The notes under the pieces: model-generated | What the model was told of the DNA's origin: nothing | The model's database searches: none | Seen by the model: only the letters and a program-made list of their open reading frames with translations | Part shown: piece by piece, positions 14,401 to 23,400 of the stretch | How the letters are laid out: the number at the start of each line of letters is the position of its first letter | Numbering within the stretch: the first letter of the stretch is position 1 | Source of the DNA: Erpetoichthys calabaricus | Lineage: Eukaryota; Chordata; Cladistia; Polypteriformes; Polypteridae | Assembly: GCF_900747795.2 (NCBI RefSeq) | Contig: NC_041401.2 | Location: forward strand, 1,208,823 to 1,272,822 | Direction of reading: 5' to 3' | Length of the DNA stretch: 64,000 bases | Made by a program: the position numbers and the translations under genes

Positions 14401-17400
14401 TGTGCGTGGCGGGGATGCCCGGGCACACGCGCCGCTTTCAGGAGGTGTCGCGGACGGCTTGCGCGGGGAGCGGCGGCGGCCCGGCCCCTCCTCCCTGGGG
14501 CGGGGTCCCGCGCTCGCCCTCCGTCGAGGACGCCCCCCCGTCTTGTGCTGTGCTGTGCTGTGCTGTGCTGCTGTCTTGTGCTCTACTGCCCCGTTAAACG
14601 ATGCCTTCTCCCTCTGTGCAGTGAGCATGGCCACTAACAGACTGATAGGTGCAGTAGCAGGGACTGTTCTGGCCCTGGGGGTGATTTTTGGAGGCACAGG
14701 GTGGGGAATTGAGTAAGCATCTTTCTTAGTTTCCCAGCTTTTCTTCTTCTTCTTCAATATTGGTGCCTTAGTGTGTGACCACCCGAGCCCTGTGTGTAGC
14801 GTCAAGTGGCTTTGTTCCTTGTCGTCATGTGCTTGGACGTGTCAGTGTCGTTCGTGTGATTTTTGTCGTGCAGTGTGTGTGTGTGTGTGTGTTTTCTTGT
14901 CCCCCTCTCTTCTCTGGGGCATGTGGGGCATATCCTGTAGCAGCAGTAGCCCGAGAGCCAGTCGCCACGGCGACGCGCAGCGTCAAAGAGTCGCTCTGGA
15001 GAGGCCCCTGTGGCGCACGGCCCCGGGACCCCCAACCCCCCAACCCCCCTGTCCTTCCACCTCCTGTTTCAAGTGTGTGTTAACTCCACCCACCTGGGAG
15101 GCCTCCTTCATGCAAGTGGCGCTGTGGCGGTGGGGGGGGGGGGGGTAGGGGCGGCTGGGGGGGGTACTCTTGGTGAAATGCCCCTCCATCATGACCTGCG
15201 TTGCTTGGTTCTTACGTCTTTCTTCCCATAATCCTTTGTCACAGGTCCTAGCGCCACCAATCTTATAATAGGCTCCATCGCAGGCGCCATCCTGGTGGCT
15301 GCCATTGTCCTTGGCGGGACAGGATGGGGCTTTAAGTAAGCAAGCGCGCATGTCTTCTCCTCCGTGGCTATGTGGCTTATGTCCTTCTGCTTCCAAATCT
15401 GTGTGTGTCGAGTTCCTGCTACAGATACCCACCCCATCCCACCCTCCCCTACCCCTGTGCCCAGAGCGGCCCCCCCGGACACAGCCAGACCAGGCGGCTT
15501 TTACTGCCCGCTGCTCCAAATCTGTGGCAGAACCTCCAGCACGGCGGACTGGCCTCGCTCGCAGCTTGACCTGCATGTTTCACGGATTCTTTCCGCTCTG
15601 TGAAAGGATTGACTTGTTAAAATGCAAGCTTGAATGAACTCACCGCTGGCACACTTGGGTGTGGACTTTGGTTTGGGGTTTTCTTTGCCTTCTCTTGGCT
15701 ACCCGTGAGCGTCGATATATATGGATGTCTTAGCGGTACTCGTCCCCTCTGCGCCGGTGACCTGCTCCTGCTCGTGCCATCCGGCTGCGCAGCAGGCTAG
15801 GGACAAACGTCCACGGTGGCGGACAGATGGGTGTGCGGGCGGGCACGGCGTGTGTCTGTGACGTGAGGAGACCACTAGCTTCGCGAGAGCCGCCATTGTC
15901 CTGGCCGGAAGGTGACTTGTCCCATCAAAGTCTGAATGTCCCCCTTCGTGTGCTCGAGTGACTCCATGTTAACAGGTTTGGGGTCAAATGCCATGCTGCA
16001 CCCAGCACACGTGGGCACCCCTGCCAGTGGGCGCCTTTCATTGCCGGGGGATCTCATTTTGATCTGCTGGCATGAAGAGGCCATCACCGTTTGAGAGTAG
16101 AGCTTCGTTACCCCGTTTAGGGTCGCAGTCCTGGACGGTGGTCTGCACTGATCCCGTCTGTGACCCCGAGTGACACTCACATCTACTGGTCCTGTTCCAG
16201 AGCAGCAGGCTCCGTCTGATTCTGTTTGGACTGAGTCCCACCATCCTGATGACACGGGGATGTGGGGGGGGGGGACCTCTAATGGCTCCAGAGCCCTGCC
16301 TAGTTACGATTTATTTATTACTCGCCAAAGTGCCCGGCGTTGCATGGGTAGAATCTTCTGGAAATTCAAGATGGCCAAGCACCACCCACGGTTAACCCTT
16401 TAACCGCCAACTCCCTAAATATTCCCCACGCCAGGCGAAATCTGAACAATTTTTGTTTTTTTACTTTTTTACATTTTTTTTACATTTTTTACATTTATTC
16501 AAGCAGTATTGACCACTAAATGTTGTGCAAGTTGCCAGTGTATACACGAAATCTATAAATGTAACCTGAATTCTCAGCTAAGCAAAACATCTTGATACCA
16601 AACCGTGCCCTTTTCAATGGTAGATACTGTCGAAACTGTAAGCGGCCCTTCCACAACAATAAACTTTCATCAACTGCAACTGACGGTCCTGGCATGTAGG
16701 GCAACTGAAATGCTTCAAATAAATGATCAATCAAAGGACGTAGCTTGAACAAGTGGTCGCGGTTTGGATCTTTCTTATCTGGCTCATTTCTGTTGTCATT
16801 CAAATGAAAGAATTTCAGCAGCAAAGAGAATCGGTTACGTGTCATGACAGCTGCAAAAATAGGTGTTGCATACATAGGATCTGTAGACCAGTACATCTCA
16901 ATATCTGGTTTTCTGATTATTCCCATCAACATCAAAATCCCAATGAATTTTTTCATTTCGTTTTCATCAGTGTCAAACCAAGCACGAACACGGGAATGTG
17001 GAGGTAAATTGGGATTTTTCTCAATAAACTGTGCTGCATACAGATTTGTCTGATGAACAAAATGTCTGATCAAATCAGGTGACACAAACAGCTCATAAAA
17101 CTGCTCAGCAGTGTAATTGTGTATATCAACAATAAAGCCACACGTTCCCTCAAACGAATGCAGAAAAGGTAGTTCACCACGGGCAGCAGCCCAGCTGAGA
17201 TGCTGGGGATACACCCACTCAGCGCCGTCATCCGATGCGTCTTCATTCACAATATCATGCAGCGCACGTTGCTGCTCATCACTGTCGCTAAAATCTTCTT
17301 CAGAACTGCTACAATCATGATCAGAACTGTCCAAAATCGCCTGCAAAGCCTCACTTGAAGTCAGTTTACGTTTCGCCATATTCACAGCTGTTACATGCGA

Positions 17401-20088
17401 ATCACGTCACATGACCGGCCAAAACAACCACAGACTTGTCGAAATACAACGTAGTAATAATACCCACGCCAAACCGTCAGTTATACTACTTGCCAGGCAT
17501 TCATATAACCACAGGCAAATGTGCCGGATAATTCCGGCAGTATGGCGTTAGCATTAAAACAGCGGTGCCGGATATATCCGGCAGAGGGCGGTGAAGGTGT
17601 TAAACAAAAAGACAAAAGCTGCGACCATGTGACAAAGTGGAACTTATTCTTATTCAAATGAGTTAAAAAGAGGCCCGCCGCCTTAGGTGACATCCTGCTT
17701 TGGCCACTGATAAGACTGTGTCCTCCCATCAGCCCCTGCACCCTCCTGCTGCCTGCTGGGAGTTGTAGTCCCACGTTGGCTCTGGTGTTTGTGTTGCTTC
17801 TGTCCCCCTATGAGTTCTGATTACCCCCCCCACCCCCCCCGGACCACCATACCATGTGTGTGTTGAATTCTGCTGAGACCTCCAAAGAGCTCATTCAGTA
17901 GCCGATTGACGTATTTATCGTGTGCCTCGTGTTCTTCTGCTTCCAAATCTCCCTGTTTGTCAAATTCCTGTTGTGGGCCCCCCCTCACCAAAATCCTCCA
18001 CGGCCCACCCCAGAGCCCAAAGCATGCTGGGTAGGAGAGCCGATTTCACGTTTCCATCCTCGCCATCAGTAAACTGCCACACGTCGCAGCATTTAAAAAG
18101 TGAACTGCTGGGCACCTCACCCAACATGAAAATCATAAACTCCGCCCTGCCCTTCCTCCCAAGACCCCCAGGAAATACGCAACACGTTTTACAAAAAGAA
18201 AATGAAGAATGAAAAATGTCCAGTCCGGGTTGTATCGGCTCCATGACGGAAACACTAGAAGGACACCCTGTGGGTGTTTCACTGGAGCAGAAGATGAAGG
18301 TCCTGAGGAAGAGGAGCAGTCCAGCGGTGACTCACACAAACAAACAAACAATCATACCAACCTCCTCCTCCTCCTCCTCCTCCTCAAATGTCCCCCAATC
18401 AGGTCTCCTCCAGCCTCTTAGAGGGTCACACTAAAGATAACGTTAAAGTGACAGAGAGGCATTGTCACAGGGCGCCGTCACACATTTCATGACTCCAGTC
18501 TGCTGATAGCCAATCAGAGGCAGGCGTCTGCTCTGCCATTTTATGAACTGCCTCAGCTGAGAGCGTATGGGGCAGCCATTGGGCGCTGGGCCACTGGCTG
18601 TCACGTGACATTTGGATCCAATGTGTCGTTCTGTAGCTGCCAGCCGCTGCTCCTTGGCATTTCTCCTTTGAGGACCCCATCATGGTGTTTCTCAGGCAAA
18701 ATCTGCCACAACTCGACCAATCGAGTGCCCACAAACATTTGCCCGCTCCTGTCGTAAAGGACGAACCTCTCAGCCGCTTCCTGATTGGTCACTGAGGTTT
18801 GACACACCCAGCCGTGTGACCTCCTGCATGTGACAAGCCAATGGTGCCCAGTTTTTTCAGGTTTTTTTTGACACGTCAAAAGCCCACAAGCCACTTGGGC
18901 CAGGCTGAGGTTGCAATGTTCAGTGACGCTGGCGCACTTTTGTGTTGCCAGCACCTCGGGCTGTAGGGGCACAGTGTACAGCCGCTCTTCCAGAATGTCA
19001 GGCTCTCCTCATTGGTTGTCACTGTCATCAACTGTGTGGCTCACTATGGAGCGATTCCTGCTGCCTTGGACTAGCGGTGTGGGTGGGCCGCCCCCCTGTT
19101 GACCTGTACTGCCACAGTTCGAAAGTGCCAGCCTCACCCACAACACTCCTGGGCCTAACTGACCAACCTGAACTCTCTGATTCAGATGCCATTCTGCACC
19201 AAGGGGCCAGGTGTGTGCCCTCTTCGCATTGGTGGCTCTGAGCGTCCGGCCAAATCTCACAGCTCCTAACATTCGGCTGACCGCTTTGGGTTTAGTGCCA
19301 GCGGACCCCCCCGTCAGGTTCAGTCTTTACATTCACACTCTCAGTCCATCTGCCAGTGAAGCCCGTGGCGCAGCGAGCGATCCTGACAGACGGGGTCTCC
19401 CTGGCGTGGCTGGACTGGTAACGCTCTCCCTAGTGCCTGAAAGAGCCGTCATTACAGAAGAGGTGGCCTTCACCAGTCAGCTGACTCCACAAGGCCCGTC
19501 ACTCTGTGCCCTCCTGATTGGCACTTGGAAAGCAGTGGGAAAAGGAAAGGCGAGGCGGGCCGTGGCCAGTCACAGTCTAGAGGGCTCCAGCCGTCCTCCA
19601 GCGAGCGTCTGTGTGGATGCCGCTCGCGGGCGCGGCGGGCTCCACACCTCTGTGTCGCCGGCGTGCCACTGGGATGTCTGCTTTCTGACTAACGAGCACC
19701 TCTGCAGCTGCATTGCATGCCCACTGGGTAGCCGAGTCGGGGCTTTATGTCCGTTTCTGAGATCAGATGCATGTCTCTCTGCTTGATGCCCCACATTAAG
19801 CCAGACTCTGGGGAGGTAGTGCCAAGCCCTTCTGTGTTGCTTTGTGATGTCTTGCCTTTTTGGAGAGAGGAGCTGTGGACACCACGAAAGCCCGTGTTGC
19901 CCACAGCTGCCCTTGTGCCCGCTCTGTTTTACTTATTCCTGGTGCAGGAGCTGCTGCTGAGCAATGATGAATTTGGTGCCAGTCTCGCCCACCAGCGCTT
20001 GTCACAAGCAGCAAACCAAAGTCCTCGGCTCAGTGAGCACTCTGTGCCTCGAATGGTTGTGCCACCCTGTGCCACGCCTGTCTGCTAA

Positions 20089-20132
<44 letters not shown>

Positions 20133-20228
20133 CTCCTTTTTATTTTCCTTTTCCTCTCCCGGGGAAAACCCAACAATGGAAGAAATGTGAAAAAGCGAAG
20201 GTACGACCCCAACGCTGGTGGTATCTGA
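2409..20228 (+). CDS. ADAM23: ADAM23, 3' half: disintegrin, Cys-rich, EGF-like, TM and tail exons
   Basis: Coding exons: 2409-2508, 2773-2844, 8645-8731, 8824-8904, 10142-10192, 10492-10555, 11294-11399, 11609-11728, 11815-11983, 13124-13235, then 14622-14712 or 15245-15335, then 20183-20228. All joins keep frame and use AG/GT sites. The order is end of metalloprotease domain ([13 protein letters not shown]), disintegrin ([35 protein letters not shown]), Cys-rich ([35 protein letters not shown]), EGF-like ([18 protein letters not shown]), transmembrane helix, and a short basic tail ending [10 protein letters not shown]. The block [34 protein letters not shown] and tail NVKKRRYDP fit ADAM23 rather than ADAM11 or ADAM22 as I remember them. 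ADAM23 is a neuronal, protease-dead cell-surface receptor of the LGI-binding group. The inactive protease part is outside the window. Introns carry an L2, SINEs, minisatellites and a piggyBac. Confidence 0.95.
2845..5400. other. ADAM23 intron, unique-looking, no recognised feature
   Basis: No exon or named repeat is visible. There is a poly-G run near 2938-2950 and a palindrome, gttgccttggcaag, near 3552. Reading frames are short and lack recognisable motifs. Confidence 0.5.
5402..5461. repeat. Fish interspersed repeat, left piece split by the L2 insertion
   Basis: It reads catccatccattgtctcctg and then a cgggtcgcgggggcagcggc block, the usual beginning of an abundant fish interspersed repeat. 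Its continuation (gatgcccagactgccctctc and onward) appears only at about 7808, on the far side of the L2 LINE. The two pieces were therefore one element before the L2 inserted. The family name is not known to me. Confidence 0.65.
5462..7805 (-). mobile_element. L2-clade LINE with a 471-codon reverse transcriptase frame
   Basis: On the minus strand a long frame at 7513-6098 starts [16 protein letters not shown] and carries the reverse transcriptase blocks: [51 protein letters not shown] and the catalytic YADDTQLY. This wording is typical of fish L2 (Maui-like) elements. Near 6137 one extra A appears to shift the frame, because the usual L2 ending ([19 protein letters not shown]) continues in another frame. 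The 3' tail toward 5465 has the L2 tail words (tttatttatatagcacattt) and a (caa)n run. The 5' end is truncated: no endonuclease domain is seen. It is young enough to keep a long frame but not complete. It lies in an ADAM23 intron, antisense to the gene. Confidence 0.92.
7806..8065. repeat. Fish interspersed repeat, right piece
   Basis: This continues the 5402-5461 element: gatgcccagactgccctctc, ccgggagaatcccaaggcg, and ctcaccagggaggcatcctg are in the order known from this common fish repeat. The word agca occurs at both L2 junctions and may be the target-site duplication. Confidence 0.65.
8066..8480. repeat. Unclassified repeat-like block
   Basis: About 400 bp of non-coding sequence between the fish repeat and the next ADAM23 exon. 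A minus-strand open frame crosses it, but I recognise no protein. Its compositional character (cacggtacccagcagggctc, cgcaggg, cttgggagtacttccgg) looks like a mobile-element terminal region, but I cannot assign a family. Confidence 0.3.
8905..10141. other. ADAM23 intron with a degraded SINE-like segment
   Basis: Apart from the SINE-like piece at about 9481-9665 (separate entry), nothing is recognised. Confidence 0.45.
9481..9665 (+). repeat. Degraded tRNA-derived SINE-like copy
   Basis: aaggtggcacagtggttggc matches the A-box start of the SINE at 49.19 kb. It is followed by diverged versions of that element's middle (cctggcacattctcctcagg, ttcttccaactgcccagag) and tail (cactggtgactgtgaatggg). 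The B box is not intact. Confidence 0.5.
12520..12780. repeat. About 30-bp minisatellite carrying CRE words
   Basis: The unit is roughly ggaagtgacgtcatcagtgg plus about 10 more bases, repeated about eight times with drift. Perfect CRE palindromes TGACGTCA lie at 12529-12536, 12559-12566 and 12590-12597, 30-31 bp apart; another TGACGTC word occurs near 12743. Other copies have tgatgtcatca or tgacatcatca. It sits in the ADAM23 intron before the EGF-like exon. The core resembles the larger array at 25.56-26.70 kb. Confidence 0.9.
12781..13123. other. Element-like flank of the CRE minisatellite, then intron end
   Basis: Positions 12887-12930 (cctttagctgcctcccaatc then gcacgtgtgtgaca) match 26819-26852 beside the second minisatellite, so both arrays share flanking sequence. 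The rest is intron leading to the acceptor at 13123. Confidence 0.5.
13451..13575 (+). repeat. tRNA-derived SINE-like copy with A and B boxes
   Basis: The A-box-like gtggcgcagtgactggcact at 13451 is followed 48 bp on by the B-box-like ggttcaaatccc at 13499-13510, then the region that corresponds to cgtgtct in the copy at 49 kb. Spacing and wording fit a fish tRNA-derived SINE head. The tail is missing. Confidence 0.6.
14380..14545. other. CpG/GC-rich patch in the ADAM23 intron
   Basis: A dense run of CG dinucleotides just upstream of the first alternative transmembrane exon. It ends in the TGTGC repeat. No exon boundaries are seen inside. It could be an intragenic CpG island or simply GC-rich intron. 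Confidence 0.4.
14544..14580 (+). promoter_or_regulatory. UGUGC repeat upstream of alternative TM exon A
   Basis: Tandem tgtgc units lie about 42-78 nt before the 3' splice site at 14621. UGC-containing words in this position are the type of site used by the neural splicing factor SRRM4 in vertebrates. The repeat is seen; the role is inference. Confidence 0.4.
14622..14712 (+). CDS. ADAM23: ADAM23 alternative transmembrane exon A (91 nt)
   Basis: Acceptor ctctgtgcag, donor gtaagc. It enters in phase 1 and leaves in phase 2, so with the preceding AAG-G it reads [20 protein letters not shown] then [11 protein letters not shown], a hydrophobic helix ending in the GGTGWG motif. It is a tandem paralogue of exon 15245-15335, with the same length, the same phases and aligned sequence. 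It corresponds to the alternative TM of the mammalian ADAM23 beta isoform as I recall it. A (ttc)n tract at 14743-14757 follows the donor. Confidence 0.9.
15245..15335 (+). CDS. ADAM23: ADAM23 alternative transmembrane exon B (91 nt)
   Basis: Acceptor cctttgtcacag, donor gtaagc. With the preceding AAG-G it reads [20 protein letters not shown] then [11 protein letters not shown], almost identical to the main mammalian ADAM23 transmembrane segment as I remember it. It has the same length and phases as exon A, from which it differs mainly at the extracellular edge (GPSATN versus VSMATN) and within the helix. Confidence 0.93.
15336..16391. other. ADAM23 intron, no recognised feature
   Basis: Nothing recognised between the donor of TM exon B and the piggyBac insertion. 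Confidence 0.5.
16392..17603 (-). mobile_element. piggyBac-like DNA transposon, internally deleted, with TTAA ends
   Basis: The ends are TTAA at 16392-16395 and 17600-17603. The terminal inverted repeats are imperfect: ttaaccctttaaccgcc on the left and ttaacaccttcaccgcc read inward from the right. An open minus-strand frame (ATG at 17379, end 16516, 287 codons) encodes an acidic N-terminus and the first half of a piggyBac transposase: [28 protein letters not shown], and the first catalytic-region block [20 protein letters not shown]. It stops at YTGNLHNI, so the later catalytic residues and the Cys-rich C-terminus are absent. The open frame implies a recent copy, non-autonomous after a 3' deletion. 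It lies antisense in the last ADAM23 intron. Confidence 0.92.
17604..20095. other. Last ADAM23 intron, no named repeat
   Basis: It contains a (ctc)n run at about 18361-18385. No splice-bounded coding sequence or transposon motif is recognised; the several 60-190-codon frames look like chance. Confidence 0.5.
20096..20160. repeat. (TC)n microsatellite acting as polypyrimidine tract
   Basis: The run tctctctc continues into ttttctcctttttattttcc and ends about 22 nt before the AG of the last ADAM23 exon. It probably serves as the polypyrimidine tract for that acceptor. Confidence 0.8.
20183..20228 (+). CDS. ADAM23: ADAM23 terminal exon, cytoplasmic tail and stop
   Basis: Acceptor caatggaag. One base completes the split codon from either TM exon, then [14 protein letters not shown] and TGA at 20226-20228. 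The basic NVKKRR start follows the helix as a stop-transfer signal. If both TM exons are skipped, the frame gives Lys-Glu-Met-stop inside this exon. Confidence 0.9.
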
Positions 20229-20425
20229 ACACATGAACTGCGCGTGTCTGCCCGAGACGCTGCCAGCTGAACTGGAACCACACAATGTGCAGTGGGATGA
20301 AAAGAGGAGACCCTGCACCGAGGAGATTCCAAACCCACCGTAGGATTCTGCACTCTCATCAACTAGGCATGACTTCTTTAAAAGACAAAAAAACAAACAA
20401 AATAAAAACTCTCCTGGCATGAAGA
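20229..20425 (+). promoter_or_regulatory. ADAM23 3' UTR with poly(A) signal
   Basis: AATAAA lies at 20401-20406, 173 bp after the stop, giving a short 3' UTR. Longer UTRs using later signals (for example near 22805) cannot be excluded. Confidence 0.6.
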
Positions 20426-23400
20426 TTTCTTTCTGAAGGTACCTGCATGGCACAAGCTACGAGGAGCAGAGCGGCGGCGCCATCCCCGTCGCCTGGCACC
20501 GCGTATCCACGGCCGACTCGGGGCGCACGCTGGAGCCGTGCAAGGTGCCCGCCGGCTTGTTGGTTGTTTTTTTTGGTTTTCCTTTGAGACTTCTCAGCAT
20601 GTGGTCTTCAGCGGGCATTCTTGGCGGCTGGAGAAGCTCGATTTGCACTCTGCTTGGCGTCGGATCTCTTTGGTTCCCAGAGCACACGGATGGGAGTCCC
20701 TGCAGCCTGCCGCCATCTTCAACTGTGTACAGTATTTGACCAAATATGCAAGAGACGTCATAAGGGTGGCGCAAACCAAAGACGAAGAGGAGGTGCAAAG
20801 CCCGATGCCCGCCACGGCGTTTCGTTGCCATTCTCACGGCTCTCGCTCCGCTCTGTGACTCGACCCCCTCGTCTTTCCGTCCCGTGGCGGGGCGCAGGCT
20901 GCGGCGGTCGGAGGGCGCCGCCATGTCCTCGCGTGGATTTCGGCGCCCCCTTTCCTCTGCTGGCTTTGCCTTTCTGTTCCATTCGCGCCCCCCCCCCTGC
21001 TGGAATGCTGCATGTCCGTCCGCGAGCCCGAGGTCTGCGAGAATCGGTGCATGTCGACAAGAAGCGCATTTACTGGACCCTTCATTTACTATGCAAAGAG
21101 CGATGCTGCACAGCGTCCGGAAACGCTAATGCCAATGTCCTGTGCACGTGGGGGTCACTTGAGTGCCTGGCGATGGTGGCAACGAGTACCACGCTGTACT
21201 GCTACTGGGAGTGGGAGGAGTCCCCGTAATCACATTGCACTTGAGACTTGGTGGGTGGGGCCTGCATAATATGTCTAGTGGGAGTGAATTGGGCGGGGTC
21301 TGTGTAGTGCTTGGTCATTGGCTTGGTGAAATCGGTGGGGGTGGGCTTCATTAATTCAGGGTGGTCAACCGAGGAGGAGGAGGAGCCTGAAATGTGTCCA
21401 TACTGAAGGCGTCGCAGTCGGGGGTCTGTGTAGTCACATGGTGCAGTGGGTGGCGGCTCCACCCATCCCGGGCTCAGCTCCCAGAGGGGGTGGGGCTCCT
21501 AACTGGGCGTGGCCTTATGGCTTGTCACCAGAAACAGCAAGTGCAGCCCCCCCTTAGCTGAAGTGTCACCTACAGGAACAACGAGAGCATCGCTGGAAGA
21601 AGGTGTGGAGCCTTGTCAGTCTTGGGCAGCGTTGGTGGACACACTGGCATTAGCTAATCATGTGGGTGCCCGCTGTGTACCCAAGGTGGTCCAAACTAAG
21701 TGAAACTTTTAGCACGACTTCTGTTTCTAGTAGCAGCAGCACCACCTTCATGTGGTCTGCTCGTCACAATGTCACCTCGTTGTCCTTCTAGTGTAGCCCC
21801 TCAGCCCAGGGAGAGAGGACACATTCACTGAGTGCCACCGTTCTTGGCATAGACATGTCCACCAGCAGCCCAAATAATGTCACGCTTGTCATTGTGCCAG
21901 AGTTTGGCTTACTTTGACCCGCGCCGCCGTGCCCAAAGTCACCATTAGTGGCCAAGGTGACAAAACAAGCTGAATGAAGGGAGCGAGTAAGTGGAGGACG
22001 AGAGAGAGGGTCTCCACGTACCCCTCACAGAGCCGCCGGTCTGACCCCTTCAGCCCCCCCCCACTCCCTGTAGTCAGGTCACAGCGCCCCCTGTTGAACG
22101 GCAGGCGCTTATGGACCCCTAAACCCACCTTCTGCCGCCCCCTAGTGTCACCCTTGTCACTTAGGTGAGGCGTCTGACAGACACACACAGTCGCTTGGCT
22201 TGTTCCATAAAGCATTTTGTCACCTCGCTGACCTTCCTGAAGTGACATTCGCCTTCTTTACCGCAGTATTCAGGACACCGTAGTGGCCATCGGACTTGGC
22301 GGGCTTATCTTGTCTTTGGGGTCTCCTTAGTCGTGTCAAGTTTACAACTGGGATTAATATGAGTGGGGTCTCTGTGATCGCACTGGCAGGAGGTGGGTGG
22401 CACCGTGTAGAGCTGAGACGGTGGAGCCCGACACCAAAGAGACGCTTGGTGACTGCAGGACATTCATATTGGGGTCACAGTGGGTGGAGTCTCAAGGATG
22501 ACATGGGGGGGTGCAGTATAAGGTGAGACTTGTCACGCAGACCACCGCGATGCAGTGAAGTAGGTGGAGCCAAATGAGGAGGTGGGCGGGGCTTTAGTGA
22601 TTGTGTGGGAGTGGAGAGGAGGTGGGCGGGGCCTTAGTGACTGTGTGGGAGTGGAGAGGAGGTGGGCGGGGCCTGCTGCCATCGTGCTGGTGGTGGGGCT
22701 GAGACCCCCGCGTGTTCTGGCACTTTCCAGCTAATGGAGTTTTGTGGGTCACAGGGTCCTCTTGCGATGCCAGCACAGCTTCATGTTATTGGATGGCATT
22801 GACAAAATAAACGATGGCATATTTGATGCGGTTTTCCATCAGCTGTGTTGTCTTTTGTGTTGTTTGTGTTTCCTGCTTTGGGTTGAGGGCTCACAGTGGG
22901 CCCCTTTATAGCGCCTTGTGCCCATTACTGTATCCGAGACCCCTGACAGAGCTTGTGGCTGTTTGGTGGCACCTGGACTGATGCAGTGGTCCTGAAAGAG
23001 ACCCCCATGTGGACACTGCTTGGGGGGGGGGGGGGGTCTGGCAATTCAACAGCAGCAGAGGTGACCCACATGTGAATCCAGCGGTCACTGACCCCAACAG
23101 AAATGGACAACATCAAGTCAGACGTCCACAAGTCATCGGGGTCCGTGCCACCTCTCTGTAGATAATGCCATGTTCGTGCCCATGTCGATCTGCAGATGGG
23201 AGCCCCTCTGAAAGCAGGGGTCTGTGTGATTCGCTCAGTTGGTGAGGCCCTCTAGTGGTGGCCTGCTGCTTCAGTAATGTGTCACCTTGTCACACACACT
23301 CTTTTGTGGATGTCCTGTCCATCGGGGCAGCAGCCACTTTGTCTGGCGTCTCTTCCTGTCACAGAGCGGGGGTCTCTTTGCTCCACACTGCCACTTTGTG

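Noticed and set aside
2409-20228. ADAM11 or ADAM22 as the identity of the first gene
   Set aside because: The TM exon alone resembles ADAM11, but [22 protein letters not shown], the NVKKRRYDP tail and the neighbours FAM237A, DYTN and MDH1B point to ADAM23.
20437-20545. Possible extra coding exon after the ADAM23 stop (frame YLHGTSYEEQSGG)
   Set aside because: There is an acceptor-like tctgaag, but the segment lies after the poly(A) signal and matches no ADAM23 tail I know.
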